64,000 nt of DNA from Thiocapsa rosea. GTDB taxonomy: Bacteria; Pseudomonadota; Gammaproteobacteria; Chromatiales; Chromatiaceae. The DNA lies in assembly GCF_003634315.1 (NCBI RefSeq), contig NZ_RBXL01000001.1, positions 4,010,501 to 4,074,500 of the forward strand, written 5' to 3'. This document shows, one piece after another, positions 37,163 through 46,471 of the stretch; position 1 is the stretch's first letter; each line of letters opens with the position of its first letter. The translations under genes and the position numbers were made by a program. Under the pieces are notes generated by a model, which was given only the letters and a program-made list of their open reading frames with translations, was not told the DNA's origin and did not search any database.

Positions 37163-37770
37163 TCGGCCAAGGCGTTTTGGATGGCCACCAGGTCCAGCGC
37201 CTCCAGGTATTGCTCCAACGGGGCGGAATCTGCCAGGCCGGAGCCTTCGCCCTGCACCAAGAGTCGGTTCCCGACCATGAGGGTGACTTTGTAGGTCTGG
37301 CTGCCGGGGGTGTGCTCCATCATGCCGCGCTCGCCTTTGAGCGAGTAGGTCTTCAGATCCTCGTTGGCCTGCATCATGAACGGCATCGAGATGGCCATGG
37401 TCAGCATCGGCATCATCGGCGAGTCGGCCATCAGGGTCAGGCTCACCTCGGCGTTGTCTTCTCGGACATAGCGCCGACTGAGGTGAGTCCCGGTCAACAT
37501 GGACGCGAGGCCGCCCGATTGGGACTGCGCCTCGTCTGCGACCCATCCGTCCAGAGGCGGCGGAAACAGTGTCAGAAGGCTGGCGGTAATCTGCGCCCGA
37601 ATCGCCTCGGCGGCGGCGTTCAAGGTCTCCGCGGCCGTTCTGAGCTCGCCGGCCGCGTACGCCTGCTTGGCCGCGTCCATTTGATCCGTCACCTCGTCCG
37701 CGGCGGCTGTGCCGAGCGTCAGAGCGAGTCCGGCGGCCAGGGCCAGGGTGCCCGTGATCTTTGCGTGCAT
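37159..37770 (-). CDS. exported protein of unknown function
   Basis: 203 aa. Signal peptide of about 24 residues (cleavage near AAADEV), then a helical segment (QMDAAKQAYAAGELRTAAETLNAA), a region with PPPLDGWVADEAQSQSG and a Met-rich stretch around MMPMLTMAISMPFMMQANED, ending VQGEGSGLADSAPLEQYLEA. The pattern (N-terminal helix, then a beta-rich domain reporting variance of a small molecule or polymer) is common in uncharacterised periplasmic proteins; I do not recognise a named family. It is bracketed by two copies of the ~88-bp repeat, one of which provides its stop codon. Confidence 0.7.
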   Translation of the reverse strand: MHAKITGTLALAAGLALTLGTAAADEVTDQMDAAKQAYAAGELRTAAETLNAAAEAIRAQITASLLTLFPPPLDGWVADEAQSQSGGLASMLTGTHLSRRYVREDNAEVSLTLMADSPMMPMLTMAISMPFMMQANEDLKTYSLKGERGMMEHTPGSQTYKVTLMVGNRLLVQGEGSGLADSAPLEQYLEALDLVAIQNALAD

Positions 37771-37811
37771 CTGTTTCTCCGTTTGCGCGTTATCGAGACG
37801 GCATGAAGGGT

Positions 37812-37901
37812 GTTAAACCGCGCCAGGTGCGGTATGCGTCATGTGTTGGAATGGCTTGGTCGCGCCAGCTCCGACGGCTGTCGGAGCTGGCGCGGTTTAA
37901 C
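37812..37901. repeat. ~88-bp dispersed repeat, copy 6, with internal perfect hairpin
   Basis: 90 bp bounded by GTTAAACCGCG (37812-37822) and CGCGGTTTAAC (37891-37901). The left part continues CCAGGTGCGGTATGCGTCAT, matching other copies. The right half is a perfect 15-bp stem with a 4-nt loop: CGCGCCAGCTCCGAC (37861-37875) and GTCGGAGCTGGCGCG (37880-37894). It lies 5 nt downstream of bioB and could act as its transcription end, though no T-run follows. Confidence 0.65.
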
Positions 37902-37906
37902 GTCCG

Positions 37907-38953
37907 TCAGTGCTCGACAATCGCATCCAATGCCTGTTTGGCCTTGTGGCAGGCGCCGGGTTCGGTGCGTTCGGGGTCCATCTCTTCGAAGGCCAGGCCC
38001 AAGCGCGCGAACAAGGCGCGATCTCGGTCGGACTCGGCATTCGGCGTGGTCAGCAAGCGATCGCCGTAGAAGATGGAGTTGGCGCCTGCGAGGTAGCAGA
38101 GTGCCTGCAGCTCGTCGCTCATCTCGCTGCGTCCGGCGGACAGGCGTACATAGGAGGCCGGCATCAGGATGCGCGCGGTCGCAACCACCCGGACGAACTC
38201 GAACGGATCCAGAGCCGCGCTTTCCTGAAGCGGTGTACCCTCGACCCGAACGAGCAGATTGATCGGGACGGACTCGGGATGCGCCGGAAGGTTGGCGAGT
38301 TGCCGCAACATGGACGCGCGGTCGCGCCGCGACTCGCCCATGCCGAGGATACCGCCGCTGCAGGTCTTCAGACCCACGTCGCGGATATGCTCGAGGGTGT
38401 CGAGCCGGTCCTGGAAGGTGCGTGTCGTGATGACTTGACCGTAGAATTCGGGGGAGGTGTCGAGGTTGTGGTTGTAATAATCGAGCCCGGCGTCCTTGAG
38501 GCGGCGCGCTTGGGCTCCGGTGAGCATCCCCAAGGTGACGCAGGTCTCCAGCCCGAGCGCATGGACGCCCTCCACCATGGCGATGACCTGCTCCAGGTTC
38601 TTGTCGGTTGGATTGCGCCAGGCCGCGCCCATGCAGAAGCGGGTTGCCCCCTGCTCGCGGGCGATTCGCGCGGCGTCCAGGACCTCGTCGATCGGCATCA
38701 GAGACTCGCGCTCGAGCCCGGTCTCGTGACGTGCGCTTTGGGCGCAATAGCCGCAGTCCTCGGGGCAGGCGCCGGTCTTGATGCTGATGAGTGTGCTGAC
38801 CTGGACGCGGTTGGGGTCGAAGTAGAGTCGATGCGCCGTCTGGGCGCGAAACATCAGATCGGTGAAGGGGAGGTCGAGGATGGATTGGATCTCCTCGACC
38901 GACCAATCGTGGCGCAGGATGGACACATGGAGCGGGGAAGGCTTGGGTGACAT
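37907..38953 (-). CDS. bioB: biotin synthase
   Basis: 348 aa. Radical SAM enzyme inserting sulfur into dethiobiotin. Cluster motif [11 protein letters not shown] near residue 55; other conserved parts are [35 protein letters not shown] and the arginine region [13 protein letters not shown] that binds the auxiliary [2Fe-2S] cluster. I took the ATG at 38953 (MSPKPSPL); the frame to 39025 adds residues not seen in BioB. Divergent from comF. No other bio genes are in the window. Confidence 0.96.
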   Translation of the reverse strand: MSPKPSPLHVSILRHDWSVEEIQSILDLPFTDLMFRAQTAHRLYFDPNRVQVSTLISIKTGACPEDCGYCAQSARHETGLERESLMPIDEVLDAARIAREQGATRFCMGAAWRNPTDKNLEQVIAMVEGVHALGLETCVTLGMLTGAQARRLKDAGLDYYNHNLDTSPEFYGQVITTRTFQDRLDTLEHIRDVGLKTCSGGILGMGESRRDRASMLRQLANLPAHPESVPINLLVRVEGTPLQESAALDPFEFVRVVATARILMPASYVRLSAGRSEMSDELQALCYLAGANSIFYGDRLLTTPNAESDRDRALFARLGLAFEEMDPERTEPGACHKAKQALDAIVEH

Positions 38954-39024
38954 GGGCGTGATGGGCCGATTTCCGGGTGCGGAAAAACCACTTATGCTAG
39001 TGGGCTTGGGTCGGTTGTCAACCA

Positions 39025-39759
39025 ATGTTCGGTGATCCGGTCGAAACGGGCGGCGTCATTTCCCGGCTCGCCTCGGTGTTGTTCCCGCCGACCTGCGTCC
39101 TCTGCGGTGCGCCGGGCCTCATGAGCGGAGGAGGGCGCGACCTCTGTTCCGGCTGCGCGGCCGAGTTGCCGCACAACCGCGATTGCTGTTTCCAATGCGC
39201 CGTGCCCTTCGACAGCCCGATGCCCGCGGGGACGCGGTGTGCCGCCTGTCAGCGGCACCCGCCGCCGTTCGAGACCAGCCTTGCGGCCTTTCGCTACGAG
39301 GCGGCGATCCCGACGCTGGTCGGCGGCGCGAAGTTTCGCGGACGGCTCAATCTGGTGCGGTTGCTCGGCCAATGTCTCGCCGATCGGGTCCGAGAGGTCG
39401 ATCCGCCCCGACCGCAGGTGCTGTTGCCGGTCCCGCTGCATGCGTCTCGGCTGCGCACCCGCGGCTACAACCAAGCGCTGGAGATCGCCCGCGTCGTCGC
39501 CCGTGATCTGGCCCTGCCGATCGATCACGCCTCCTGCATCCGCACTGCGCCGACCCCGCCGCAGGCCGGCCTCGACGAGCGCGCACGCCATCGCAATATT
39601 CGAGGTGCATTCCTGGCCCCCGGCTTGCTGCCTTGGAGCCACGTCGCCATCCTCGACGATGTCGTCACAACCGGCAGCACCGTCGCCGAGCTGAGCCGGG
39701 TGCTGCGCAAAGCCGGGGTTCAATGGATCCAGGTCTGGGCGGTGGCGCGTACGCCCTGA
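39025..39759 (+). CDS. comF: ComF family protein (phosphoribosyltransferase-like)
   Basis: 244 aa. N-terminal zinc-finger-like cysteines ([35 protein letters not shown]), then a phosphoribosyltransferase domain ending with the PRPP loop [19 protein letters not shown]. ComF/GntX proteins are linked to DNA uptake in competent bacteria; the biochemical role is not settled. The divergent position next to bioB is a common gammaproteobacterial arrangement. Length typical. Confidence 0.92.
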   Translation: MFGDPVETGGVISRLASVLFPPTCVLCGAPGLMSGGGRDLCSGCAAELPHNRDCCFQCAVPFDSPMPAGTRCAACQRHPPPFETSLAAFRYEAAIPTLVGGAKFRGRLNLVRLLGQCLADRVREVDPPRPQVLLPVPLHASRLRTRGYNQALEIARVVARDLALPIDHASCIRTAPTPPQAGLDERARHRNIRGAFLAPGLLPWSHVAILDDVVTTGSTVAELSRVLRKAGVQWIQVWAVARTP

Positions 39760-39829
39760 TCCCTGCCGGCTCGGCTTAAGAAGTGAGCCGTTACGACGCC
39801 GTCGGTTGTGCTGACGCGCGCTGGAGGCA

Positions 39830-41662
39830 TCAGGCGAGTTGTTGGATGAGCTGGGTGTCGCGCTCGATCTTGTTTGCGAAGTGGCTCGCCATACTCATCA
39901 GCATCTTCACATGAAGCGATTCGGGGATGGCGTCGAAGCGCAGCTCCAGGCAGCGGGTATCGGTGACCGCCGATACGTTGGCCGTGCGGCGCTTCCGGTT
40001 CACCAAGGCAACCTCGCCGAAGACCATTCCCGGGCCGAGGCTGGTGAGTCTCAAGCGGTGTCCCGCGCCGGCATCGACCCAGACCTCGACCTCGCCGCTG
40101 AAGATGAAGAACATGGACTCGGCACAATCCCCGGCGTCGAAGATGCGGGAGCCGGTCTTGAACGCGCACTCCCGGCCCGCTTGCCGGAGCGCTTCAAGCT
40201 CGTCGCCCGTCATCGCGGCGCACAGATACTGGTGGCTGAGATCCGCGACCGGGGTGTCGGCACCGGTTGTCTCCGCCTCGGCGATCAGTTGATTCTCGCA
40301 CCACTCCACCGCGTGATCGGTGTCCTCGAAGTGCAGCGGACCCGGCTCCTGCCCGCGATAGGCACTTCCCTGGAGGTGCTTTCGGAAGCGATAGAGGTTC
40401 TTGCTGTCCGTGAAGAAGAGCCTCTTGCCCTCGTCGGCAATCCGCATGCAAAGTTCGCTCAAGACCAGAATCGATGCCTGGTCCGTCCCGATCACCCGTT
40501 TGAGATCGATGACCAGGTAATCGACCCGCGCCAGCTCCGAGAGGATCTCCACGCCCACCGATTCGGCACTGCCGAACAACAGCTCTCCCTGCAGCTCGTA
40601 GACGCGGATGCGATGCCCTTGCTCCGCGAGTACGGCAAGCTCCGCCTCGCTGCGACGGCGGCGCGAGGTCCGCTTGGCGCAGTCGTAGACCTGACGCATA
40701 ACGGTGGCGGAGGTCGAGCGTGCGACATGGAAGAGGTGCAGACTGAAATCCTTGGAGAGCCGCTTACAGGCCTCGATGCCGCGCACACTGTTGCCCTTGG
40801 CGTCGAGGCGCGGCGAGAAGACGCCGAGTCCGAACTGTCCGGGCAGCACGGCCATGATCCCGCCGCCCACGCCGCTCTTCGCCGGCATCCCGACGTTGTA
40901 GATCCAACCGCCCGAAAAGTCGTACATTCCGCAGGTGCTCATGACGCTCAGCACCTTCTCGACGTAACGCGACTGCAGCGCGACGACCCCGGTGACCGGA
41001 TTCACCCCGTTGTTGGCCAGACAGGCCCCGATCATCGCCAGATCTCGCGCGGTCACCAGGATGGAGCACTGCTGAAAATACAGATCGACCACCTCCTCGG
41101 GAGCGCGATCGAGGATCCCGTAACCGAGCAGGAGGTGCGCGATCGCCCGATTGCGGTGGCCGGTGTCGCTTTCGGAGCGATACACCCTCTCGTCGATCTC
41201 CATCGGCCGGCCGGTATAACGCCCGAAGGCTTCGAGAATCCGCTGCATCGGCGGGGCGTTCGGGTTGCCCTCGATCAAGCCCGTGGTCGCGATGGCGCCC
41301 GCATTGATCATTGGGTTCATGGGACGCCCGGTGCCGGGCTCCAGGCTGATGGAGTTGAACGCCTCGCCCGAAGGCTCGACACCGACCTTGCTCAGCACTT
41401 GGTCGAGCCCGCGATCTTCCAGCGCCAGACCGTAGGTAATCGCCTTTGAAATTGATTGAATGGTAAAGCTCTGACGCGAGTCGCCGACCTGGTAGACATG
41501 CCCGTCGACAGTGACCATCGCGATCCCGAGCCAGGTCGGATCGGCGCGCGTCAGCTCCGGGATATAATCGGCGACGTTGCCGTCGTTCAGGTCGAGCAAC
41601 TCTTCATGGATACGGTCGAGGTAACGCTGGACCGGAGAGAACTGGAAGGCCCGCTTGTCCAT
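39830..41662 (-). CDS. glsA: glutaminase A fused to STAS and cyclic-nucleotide-binding domains
   Basis: 610 aa; glutaminase alone is about 305. Residues 1-310 are glutaminase with the beta-lactamase-like Ser70-x-x-Lys73 pair (TIQSISKAITYG), PMINAGAIAT and GGWIYNVGMPAKSGVGGGI; it converts glutamine to glutamate and ammonia. Residues about 350-455 form a STAS domain (YLVIDLKRVIGTDQASI); the usual phospho-acceptor Ser position is not clearly kept. Residues ~485-605 are a cNMP-binding domain with a good phosphate-binding cassette (VFGEVALVNRKRRTANV). AGGAG lies 6 nt before the ATG at 41662. The fusion suggests control of glutamine breakdown by cAMP or cGMP and by a partner-switching network. Confidence 0.93.
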   Translation of the reverse strand: MDKRAFQFSPVQRYLDRIHEELLDLNDGNVADYIPELTRADPTWLGIAMVTVDGHVYQVGDSRQSFTIQSISKAITYGLALEDRGLDQVLSKVGVEPSGEAFNSISLEPGTGRPMNPMINAGAIATTGLIEGNPNAPPMQRILEAFGRYTGRPMEIDERVYRSESDTGHRNRAIAHLLLGYGILDRAPEEVVDLYFQQCSILVTARDLAMIGACLANNGVNPVTGVVALQSRYVEKVLSVMSTCGMYDFSGGWIYNVGMPAKSGVGGGIMAVLPGQFGLGVFSPRLDAKGNSVRGIEACKRLSKDFSLHLFHVARSTSATVMRQVYDCAKRTSRRRRSEAELAVLAEQGHRIRVYELQGELLFGSAESVGVEILSELARVDYLVIDLKRVIGTDQASILVLSELCMRIADEGKRLFFTDSKNLYRFRKHLQGSAYRGQEPGPLHFEDTDHAVEWCENQLIAEAETTGADTPVADLSHQYLCAAMTGDELEALRQAGRECAFKTGSRIFDAGDCAESMFFIFSGEVEVWVDAGAGHRLRLTSLGPGMVFGEVALVNRKRRTANVSAVTDTRCLELRFDAIPESLHVKMLMSMASHFANKIERDTQLIQQLA

Positions 41663-41811
41663 TGAGACTCCTGAGAGATGTTCAGAAACAGAGTGTCCGA
41701 TCGAGGCCCGGTCGGTGGGGACACCGACGTATGTCGAGGGGTCGGATGGGCGACTGCGCTGAACCCTCATCGCGCCGAAATCGATCGCCCGACCCGAGTA
41801 AATCGGTCACC

Positions 41812-41899
41812 GTTAAACCGCGTCTCACCGAGATCGAGGACATCTCCGAAGCCTAACGCAAAATGAAAATGACGCATATCGCTCTAGCCGTGGTTTAAG
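41812..41899. repeat. ~88-bp dispersed repeat, copy 7
   Basis: 88 bp, ends GTTAAACCGCGTC (41812-41824) and CCGTGGTTTAAG (41888-41899). Read from the right on the minus strand: CTTAAACCACGGCTAGAGCG then ATATGCGTCATTTTC, the best match to the half-element at 12277-12310. Upstream of the glutaminase gene, in a gene-free stretch. Confidence 0.65.
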
Positions 41900-42337
41900 C
41901 AAAAGCCGTGCGCAGGTCCTGGTGGTCGCGACTGGAAGGCGATCTGTCCGAGTTGGCGCGCCTTGATTTTCCGGTATAGGGAATGATCTCCAAGCTTGAA
42001 AGACGCAGTGAACGACCTGCGAATATCCTGACCTGTTGCTTCCGCGGTCTTTTTGTTTTTGCTGCGGATCGACAGGTGGCTCGGGGGGTTCGCTATTGTA
42101 GTCACCGATGTGTCGGTTTGGTGCAGCCGAGATCCAGGACGCACCGCCGATGAACCACTCGTTGTCGCGACGCCCATTCAGGCGGGAGTTTTTCTGCCTT
42201 TGTCATGACTCCGGCGTTGGCTCCACGGCATGTGTGACCTCGATGACGGCGGAAATCCTTGATGGTCCGCGCGTCAGGGTATGACCTTTGCTGCAATCAA
42301 AGCGTAACCAGGGCTTTCAATCCGCAGAAGAACTGAT
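41900..42337. other. intergenic region between divergent glsA and HD-hydrolase gene
   Basis: About 440 nt with no supported gene. Short frames on the minus strand (for example 41884-42177) have no recognisable product. No terminator or further repeat seen; promoter elements for the downstream gene are probably here but I cannot define them. Confidence 0.4.
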
Positions 42338-43120
42338 ATGGACATGTCGACGGCGAGGTCTTTGAGCCAAACAATGACGACAGCTACGGCCGATGGCGTC
42401 CGTAAAGCGTCCGATGAGGGTACTTGGACGGACGATCAGCTGCGCGACCGTTTCATGCAACTCTGGCATCGTCGCGCGCTTCCGAGATCTTCGTGTGATC
42501 CGGGCATTGCCTGGAGCAGCCTTGATGGTCGTTACGCCGAATCGCATCGGCATTATCACGATAAGCGCCATCTCGCGCACTGCTTGGCCGAATTCGATCT
42601 GGCTGCCGAGCTGATCGTCCAGCCGGACCAGGTGGAGATGGCGATTTGGTTCCACGACATCATCAATGAGCCCGGACGTTCCGACAACGAGGCACTCAGT
42701 GCCGAGCTCTTTCGTAATCTGGCCGGCGGCAGCATGGCGGATGCCTTTGTCGACGACGTCGTCGATCTGATTCTGATCACCACGCATCGACAGGAACCGG
42801 TCGACCCCGACCAAAGGATCCTGTGCGACATCGATCTCGCCAGTCTCGGTTGTCCCTGGGAATGCTATCTGCGCGACACCGGACATCTGCGCGCCGAGTT
42901 CCGGGGCTCGGACCAAGACTACTGCCGCATCAAACGTGTCTTTTTGGAGTCGATGCTGCGTCGGCCTCGGATCTTCGTCACCGATTTTTTTTATGCGCGA
43001 TACGAGCATCTTGCCCGTGAGAACCTTCGTCGTTTCCTGGACCTGATCGACGTCTGGGAGGCGGCGGGTTCCGACGGTCGCAAGGTTCCTTTGCTGAGAA
43101 CCTCCGGGATCGATGCCTGA
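42338..43120 (+). CDS. predicted HD-superfamily metal-dependent phosphohydrolase
   Basis: 260 aa (an ATG 36 nt later is also possible, as related proteins are about 200-220 aa). Metal-binding pattern of the COG4339 group: RHYHDKRHLAHCL, AIWFHDIIN, ILITTHR and CDIDLASLG, supplying the His and Asp ligands of the HD fold. Substrate unknown; family members are annotated as predicted phosphohydrolases. It lies between the glutaminase fusion and a partner-switching pair, but is transcribed in the opposite direction. Confidence 0.82.
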   Translation: MDMSTARSLSQTMTTATADGVRKASDEGTWTDDQLRDRFMQLWHRRALPRSSCDPGIAWSSLDGRYAESHRHYHDKRHLAHCLAEFDLAAELIVQPDQVEMAIWFHDIINEPGRSDNEALSAELFRNLAGGSMADAFVDDVVDLILITTHRQEPVDPDQRILCDIDLASLGCPWECYLRDTGHLRAEFRGSDQDYCRIKRVFLESMLRRPRIFVTDFFYARYEHLARENLRRFLDLIDVWEAAGSDGRKVPLLRTSGIDA

Positions 43121-43304
43121 ACGCCATTCGGTCGGATCGGCAGACTGTGTGCGGCAACGACGCGAGGACGGCCTTGTACGACGGCATCGGGAACCCGGGA
43201 GATCGAACAGGACCCGGGAGATCGAAGAAGTAAGGAGCGCAAGCCGATCAGACCTGCGGGTATCCGGTCTCGGTTGCCGGTCCCGGGTTCCGTTGCACAC
43301 GCGG

Positions 43305-44975
43305 CTAGGATCCGCGGTATCTGAGGACAACCAGCGTCAAGTCATCCGACTGCCGAGCGCCCGCCGCGAAAGCTTTGACTGCGTCCTTGACCCGGTCAGC
43401 AAGCGCGCTCGCCGAGCGAGCAGGTTGCTCCGAGAGGCATTCCAAGAGTCGGTCGAGCGTAAACAGGCGGCTGTCCGTGCTCATCGCCTCGGTGACACCG
43501 TCGGTATAGAGCACCAGGACGTCCCCCGGTCGAAGCCCCACGTGCGCGACCTCGTAGGTCGCCTCCTCGGAGGCGCCGACCAAGATCCCGCGCGGCGGAG
43601 GCAGGATCCGGTACGCGACGCCCCGATCTCCCAACAGGATCGGATCATGGCCGGCATTGACGTAACGCAGGACCCCGGTCCGCTTGTCGATCAGGGCGAT
43701 CACCAAGGTCGCGAACATGGACGTCGGGTTCTCGGCGCAGAGCCTGCAGTTGATGCGCTTTAGGGCCTCGTCGATCGGTTGATCGAGCAAGAGTTCGCTG
43801 CGCAGCATGGTCAGGGTGCGCACCATGAAGAGCGCCGCCGGCATTCCTTTGCCGGAGATGTCCCCGATGGCGATGCAGTACTCGTCCGAGCCGACCGGAA
43901 AGACGTCGTAGAAGTCCCCGCCGACCTCCTGTGCCGCCGTCATCCCGGCATCGATCTCGATTTCGGGTCCGAGGTCCAAGCGACGCGGCAGCATGCCGAG
44001 TTGGATCTCGCGTGCGACGTCCCACTCGCGCTGCAGATGCTCGTATCTCAGCCGCTGTTCCAACGCCTGCTGCATCACCTGCGTGCGTGCACGCATGCGG
44101 TCGGCAAAGAGACGCATGAAGTTCCTCGATATTCGAGGAATCCGCAGTAGCTCGTCCCAGAGGATGGCTTCGGGCAGGAGCAGGAGGCGACTCGGCATGC
44201 TTGCGACCACGAAGGCGCTGGCCGGTCGGCAATCGACGACGGAGATCTCCCCGGTGCACTCGCCGGCCTCGATCGCGAAGCCTTCGCCCGAGTCGAGACG
44301 ATCGAGATGAACCTCCAGACGGCCTTCCAGGACGAGGTGCAGATGCCGGTTGATCTGACCGGGTTCCAGGATGATCTCGCCGACCCGCACGCTGCGGACC
44401 TCGCAGCGTGCCAAGAGCGGCTCCAAGATGGTCGGTTCGATGCCCGCGAACAGGGCATGGCGGACGATCAGATCCAGATCATCGCGCAACGGGGGTTTTG
44501 CAATACGCACTCGCAGGCGGTTTCGTCCCGCCACACGCTCGTAGTGCTGATCGGTGCTGAAGCGCTTGATCAGGGGAATGCCGCGCCCGCCGATATCGGC
44601 GTGATCCAGATCGGCGGCGGGCGCGACCTCGAGACGGGTCATGGGGTCGAAGGCGACCCCGTCGTCCGTGACCTCGATCTCGACGGCGTCATCACCGTTG
44701 CGGAGAAGGATCCGGATCGCATGCCGCTCCGAGTCGCGAAAGGCATGATTGATGACATTGGTCACCGCCTCGTTGATCACGAGGTCGACCGCAAAGGCGA
44801 CCTGATCCGGCAGAGCCCAAGCGCTCGTGATCTGGCTCAGCCAAGTCTCGACGAGACGCATCTCGGCGAGCCGATTTGCGATCACGAGCGCCTCGACCTG
44901 CGTCTCCTTGCGCCCCTCGGGGTCGGTCACCTCAAGCGCCGTCGAGGGTTCCGAGTGCCGTCTCTGCATCGGCAT
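43305..44975 (-). CDS. partner-switching phosphatase: HATPase, cNMP-like and PP2C (RsbU/SpoIIE) domains
   Basis: 556 aa. Residues about 25-160: an RsbW/SpoIIAB-like kinase domain (INEAVTNVINHAF N-box, GGRGIPLIKRF). Residues ~175-290: cyclic-nucleotide-binding-like domain, but the cassette reads GEISVVDCRPASAFVV with Ala where the phosphate-binding Arg normally sits, so cAMP binding is doubtful. Residues ~335-556: PP2C-type phosphatase with GGDFYDVF, IGDISGKGMPAALFM, LYTDGVTEAM and SDDLTLVVLR. So antagonist kinase and phosphatase activities are on one chain. Its start overlaps the upstream STAS gene by 44 nt; that STAS protein is the likely substrate. Confidence 0.9.
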   Translation of the reverse strand: MPMQRRHSEPSTALEVTDPEGRKETQVEALVIANRLAEMRLVETWLSQITSAWALPDQVAFAVDLVINEAVTNVINHAFRDSERHAIRILLRNGDDAVEIEVTDDGVAFDPMTRLEVAPAADLDHADIGGRGIPLIKRFSTDQHYERVAGRNRLRVRIAKPPLRDDLDLIVRHALFAGIEPTILEPLLARCEVRSVRVGEIILEPGQINRHLHLVLEGRLEVHLDRLDSGEGFAIEAGECTGEISVVDCRPASAFVVASMPSRLLLLPEAILWDELLRIPRISRNFMRLFADRMRARTQVMQQALEQRLRYEHLQREWDVAREIQLGMLPRRLDLGPEIEIDAGMTAAQEVGGDFYDVFPVGSDEYCIAIGDISGKGMPAALFMVRTLTMLRSELLLDQPIDEALKRINCRLCAENPTSMFATLVIALIDKRTGVLRYVNAGHDPILLGDRGVAYRILPPPRGILVGASEEATYEVAHVGLRPGDVLVLYTDGVTEAMSTDSRLFTLDRLLECLSEQPARSASALADRVKDAVKAFAAGARQSDDLTLVVLRYRGS

Positions 44976-45276
44976 AGACCGGGATTAGGGACGAAACGCC
45001 CGAGCGATCCAGAACCGCGCGAACCATCGGCTGGGGGTTGACCAGAAGCATCTTCCCGCCGCGTTTCGACGTCGTCTTGGCGCAGGTCAAGAGTGTCCTG
45101 ATCCCGATGGAGGCCAGGAAGTCGACTTGACTCAGATCGACGAGTACCGCCTTGCGGCTCGTCGCCGTCAGGGTCGTGAGTTTGAGATCGATGGCTTGCG
45201 TCCCCTCGACGTCGAGGCGTCCTTCCAGGGTGACTTTGAGGATGTTGTCGTCCAACAGCTCGGAGTGGATCTGCAT
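44932..45276 (-). CDS. STAS-domain anti-sigma-factor antagonist
   Basis: 114 aa. SpoIIAA/RsbV-like STAS domain: ILKVTLEGRLDVEGTQAID, then AVLVDLSQVDFLASIGIRTL with a Ser at the usual phospho-acceptor region. Start at ATG 45276 (MQIHSELL); 16 further upstream codons are not needed. Translationally linked to the kinase/phosphatase gene by a 44-nt overlap, giving a compact partner-switching module. The downstream target (sigma factor, cyclase or other enzyme) is not adjacent. Confidence 0.9.
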   Translation of the reverse strand: MQIHSELLDDNILKVTLEGRLDVEGTQAIDLKLTTLTATSRKAVLVDLSQVDFLASIGIRTLLTCAKTTSKRGGKMLLVNPQPMVRAVLDRSGVSSLIPVYADAETALGTLDGA

Positions 45277-45423
45277 CGGCCGTGTCCGTTTAACGAGAAG
45301 AATTGCGCCCAGAGACGGGGTCATCCGGATGTCCGGGCGGGCCTCTGCGCGCCTGTTCCAAGGGCACGGGGCTCCGCCCGAGCTCCGCTTGCGATGCCGG
45401 ATCGCTCGATGAGTGCCTTGAGC

Positions 45424-46458
45424 TTACCGACAGGTTGTATAGGTGTACTGTCGGCCGTTAAGCCAGGTCGTTGTCGTTGTGCAGGGATTGTACGACTGGA
45501 CCTCGAACGAGGTACCCCCGATGCTCGGGTGCGGCAGGATCGTTCCCGGAGTCCGAGGTATCTCGGTTCCGGCGATGACTTCAGTGCCGGGCGCGGTCGG
45601 GTACGTCAACGGATTCAACGGAGGGTTCCTCACCACGCTGCTTGCATACTCCCAGCAATAAAACAGCGGATTGCCATCTTTGTCGAAAGCCGGCGGTGAT
45701 GTTGGATCCGCAAGGTCGCACGGTCGACATGCATCCAGATCCTTCTGTCCGTCCCCCAACTGGCGCTGGAGGTTCGCCTGAGCACAGGCTTCCGTATCCC
45801 CTCTGGGTTCGAAATTCTCGCACCGGTTGACGCATTGAAACTGTTCCGATCCGGGCGCGGCGCACACCGCAACGGTCTTGCCGTCCAGACTCACGCCTGA
45901 GACGACCGCGAGATCGCCCACCGCGTCTACGCCCGCGAATACCACGCCCTCACAGGCATCGGCAGCGGTGGAGATCGGCTCGATCACCTCGGGCGGAGAC
46001 GTACCGACACCGTCCGAGCAGACGGTGACATCCGAGGCTTTGAAATGTGCGCCGCCGATCCGCAAACCCGTGGCCGATTCCGAATAGTTCGAGAAGCTGT
46101 AGACGCAGCGACCTCCGTTGCCTTGAGTACGAATGTATACGGCGTCGATTTCATTTCCCGGCAAACCGTTCGAGACCTGGATGTCGACTTGCGTCCCATT
46201 CGTTACGGTGGCTCCCCAATCGTCCTTGACAACCAAGGTTACGGAACCGTTGATTTTATGCATGGATCCTCCGTCCGGGCCCGGAGACATGCTTGAGCAG
46301 GAAAAGCCGCCGTCGCCAACTGCTCTGAGAACAGCCGTCGCACCCGTGCCCTGTAGACTCTCGATGCAGGGTGTTCCCCCGCCGGTTCCCCATGCCGATC
46401 CCGATGCGCCTAATAGAGCCAATGCCCCCAGAAGGACCCCTTGCTGCTGCGTCGTCAT
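45424..46458 (-). CDS. exported Cys-containing protein of unknown function
   Basis: 344 aa. Signal peptide of about 24 residues (cleavage near SAWGTGG). The mature protein holds about 16 cysteines, an N-terminal beta-rich part (GSVTLVVKDDWGATVTNGTQ; GNGGRCVYSFSNYSES), a central VTVCSDGVG segment and a Cys-rich, Pro-rich C-terminus with SYNPCTTTTTWLNGRQYTYT. No family recognised. It begins 13 nt after the FecR-TPR-barrel gene and is surely cotranscribed with it, so it may be a secreted or surface partner of that outer-membrane protein. Confidence 0.72.
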   Translation of the reverse strand: MTTQQQGVLLGALALLGASGSAWGTGGGTPCIESLQGTGATAVLRAVGDGGFSCSSMSPGPDGGSMHKINGSVTLVVKDDWGATVTNGTQVDIQVSNGLPGNEIDAVYIRTQGNGGRCVYSFSNYSESATGLRIGGAHFKASDVTVCSDGVGTSPPEVIEPISTAADACEGVVFAGVDAVGDLAVVSGVSLDGKTVAVCAAPGSEQFQCVNRCENFEPRGDTEACAQANLQRQLGDGQKDLDACRPCDLADPTSPPAFDKDGNPLFYCWEYASSVVRNPPLNPLTYPTAPGTEVIAGTEIPRTPGTILPHPSIGGTSFEVQSYNPCTTTTTWLNGRQYTYTTCR

Positions 46459-46471
46459 GCCTATTCTCCGA

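Noticed and set aside
37861-37894. terminator for bioB
   Set aside because: The hairpin is perfect, but no T-run follows on the bioB strand and it belongs to a dispersed repeat; kept as a repeat only.
39839-41449. 536-codon open frame on the plus strand
   Set aside because: Shadow of the glutaminase fusion; no recognisable product.
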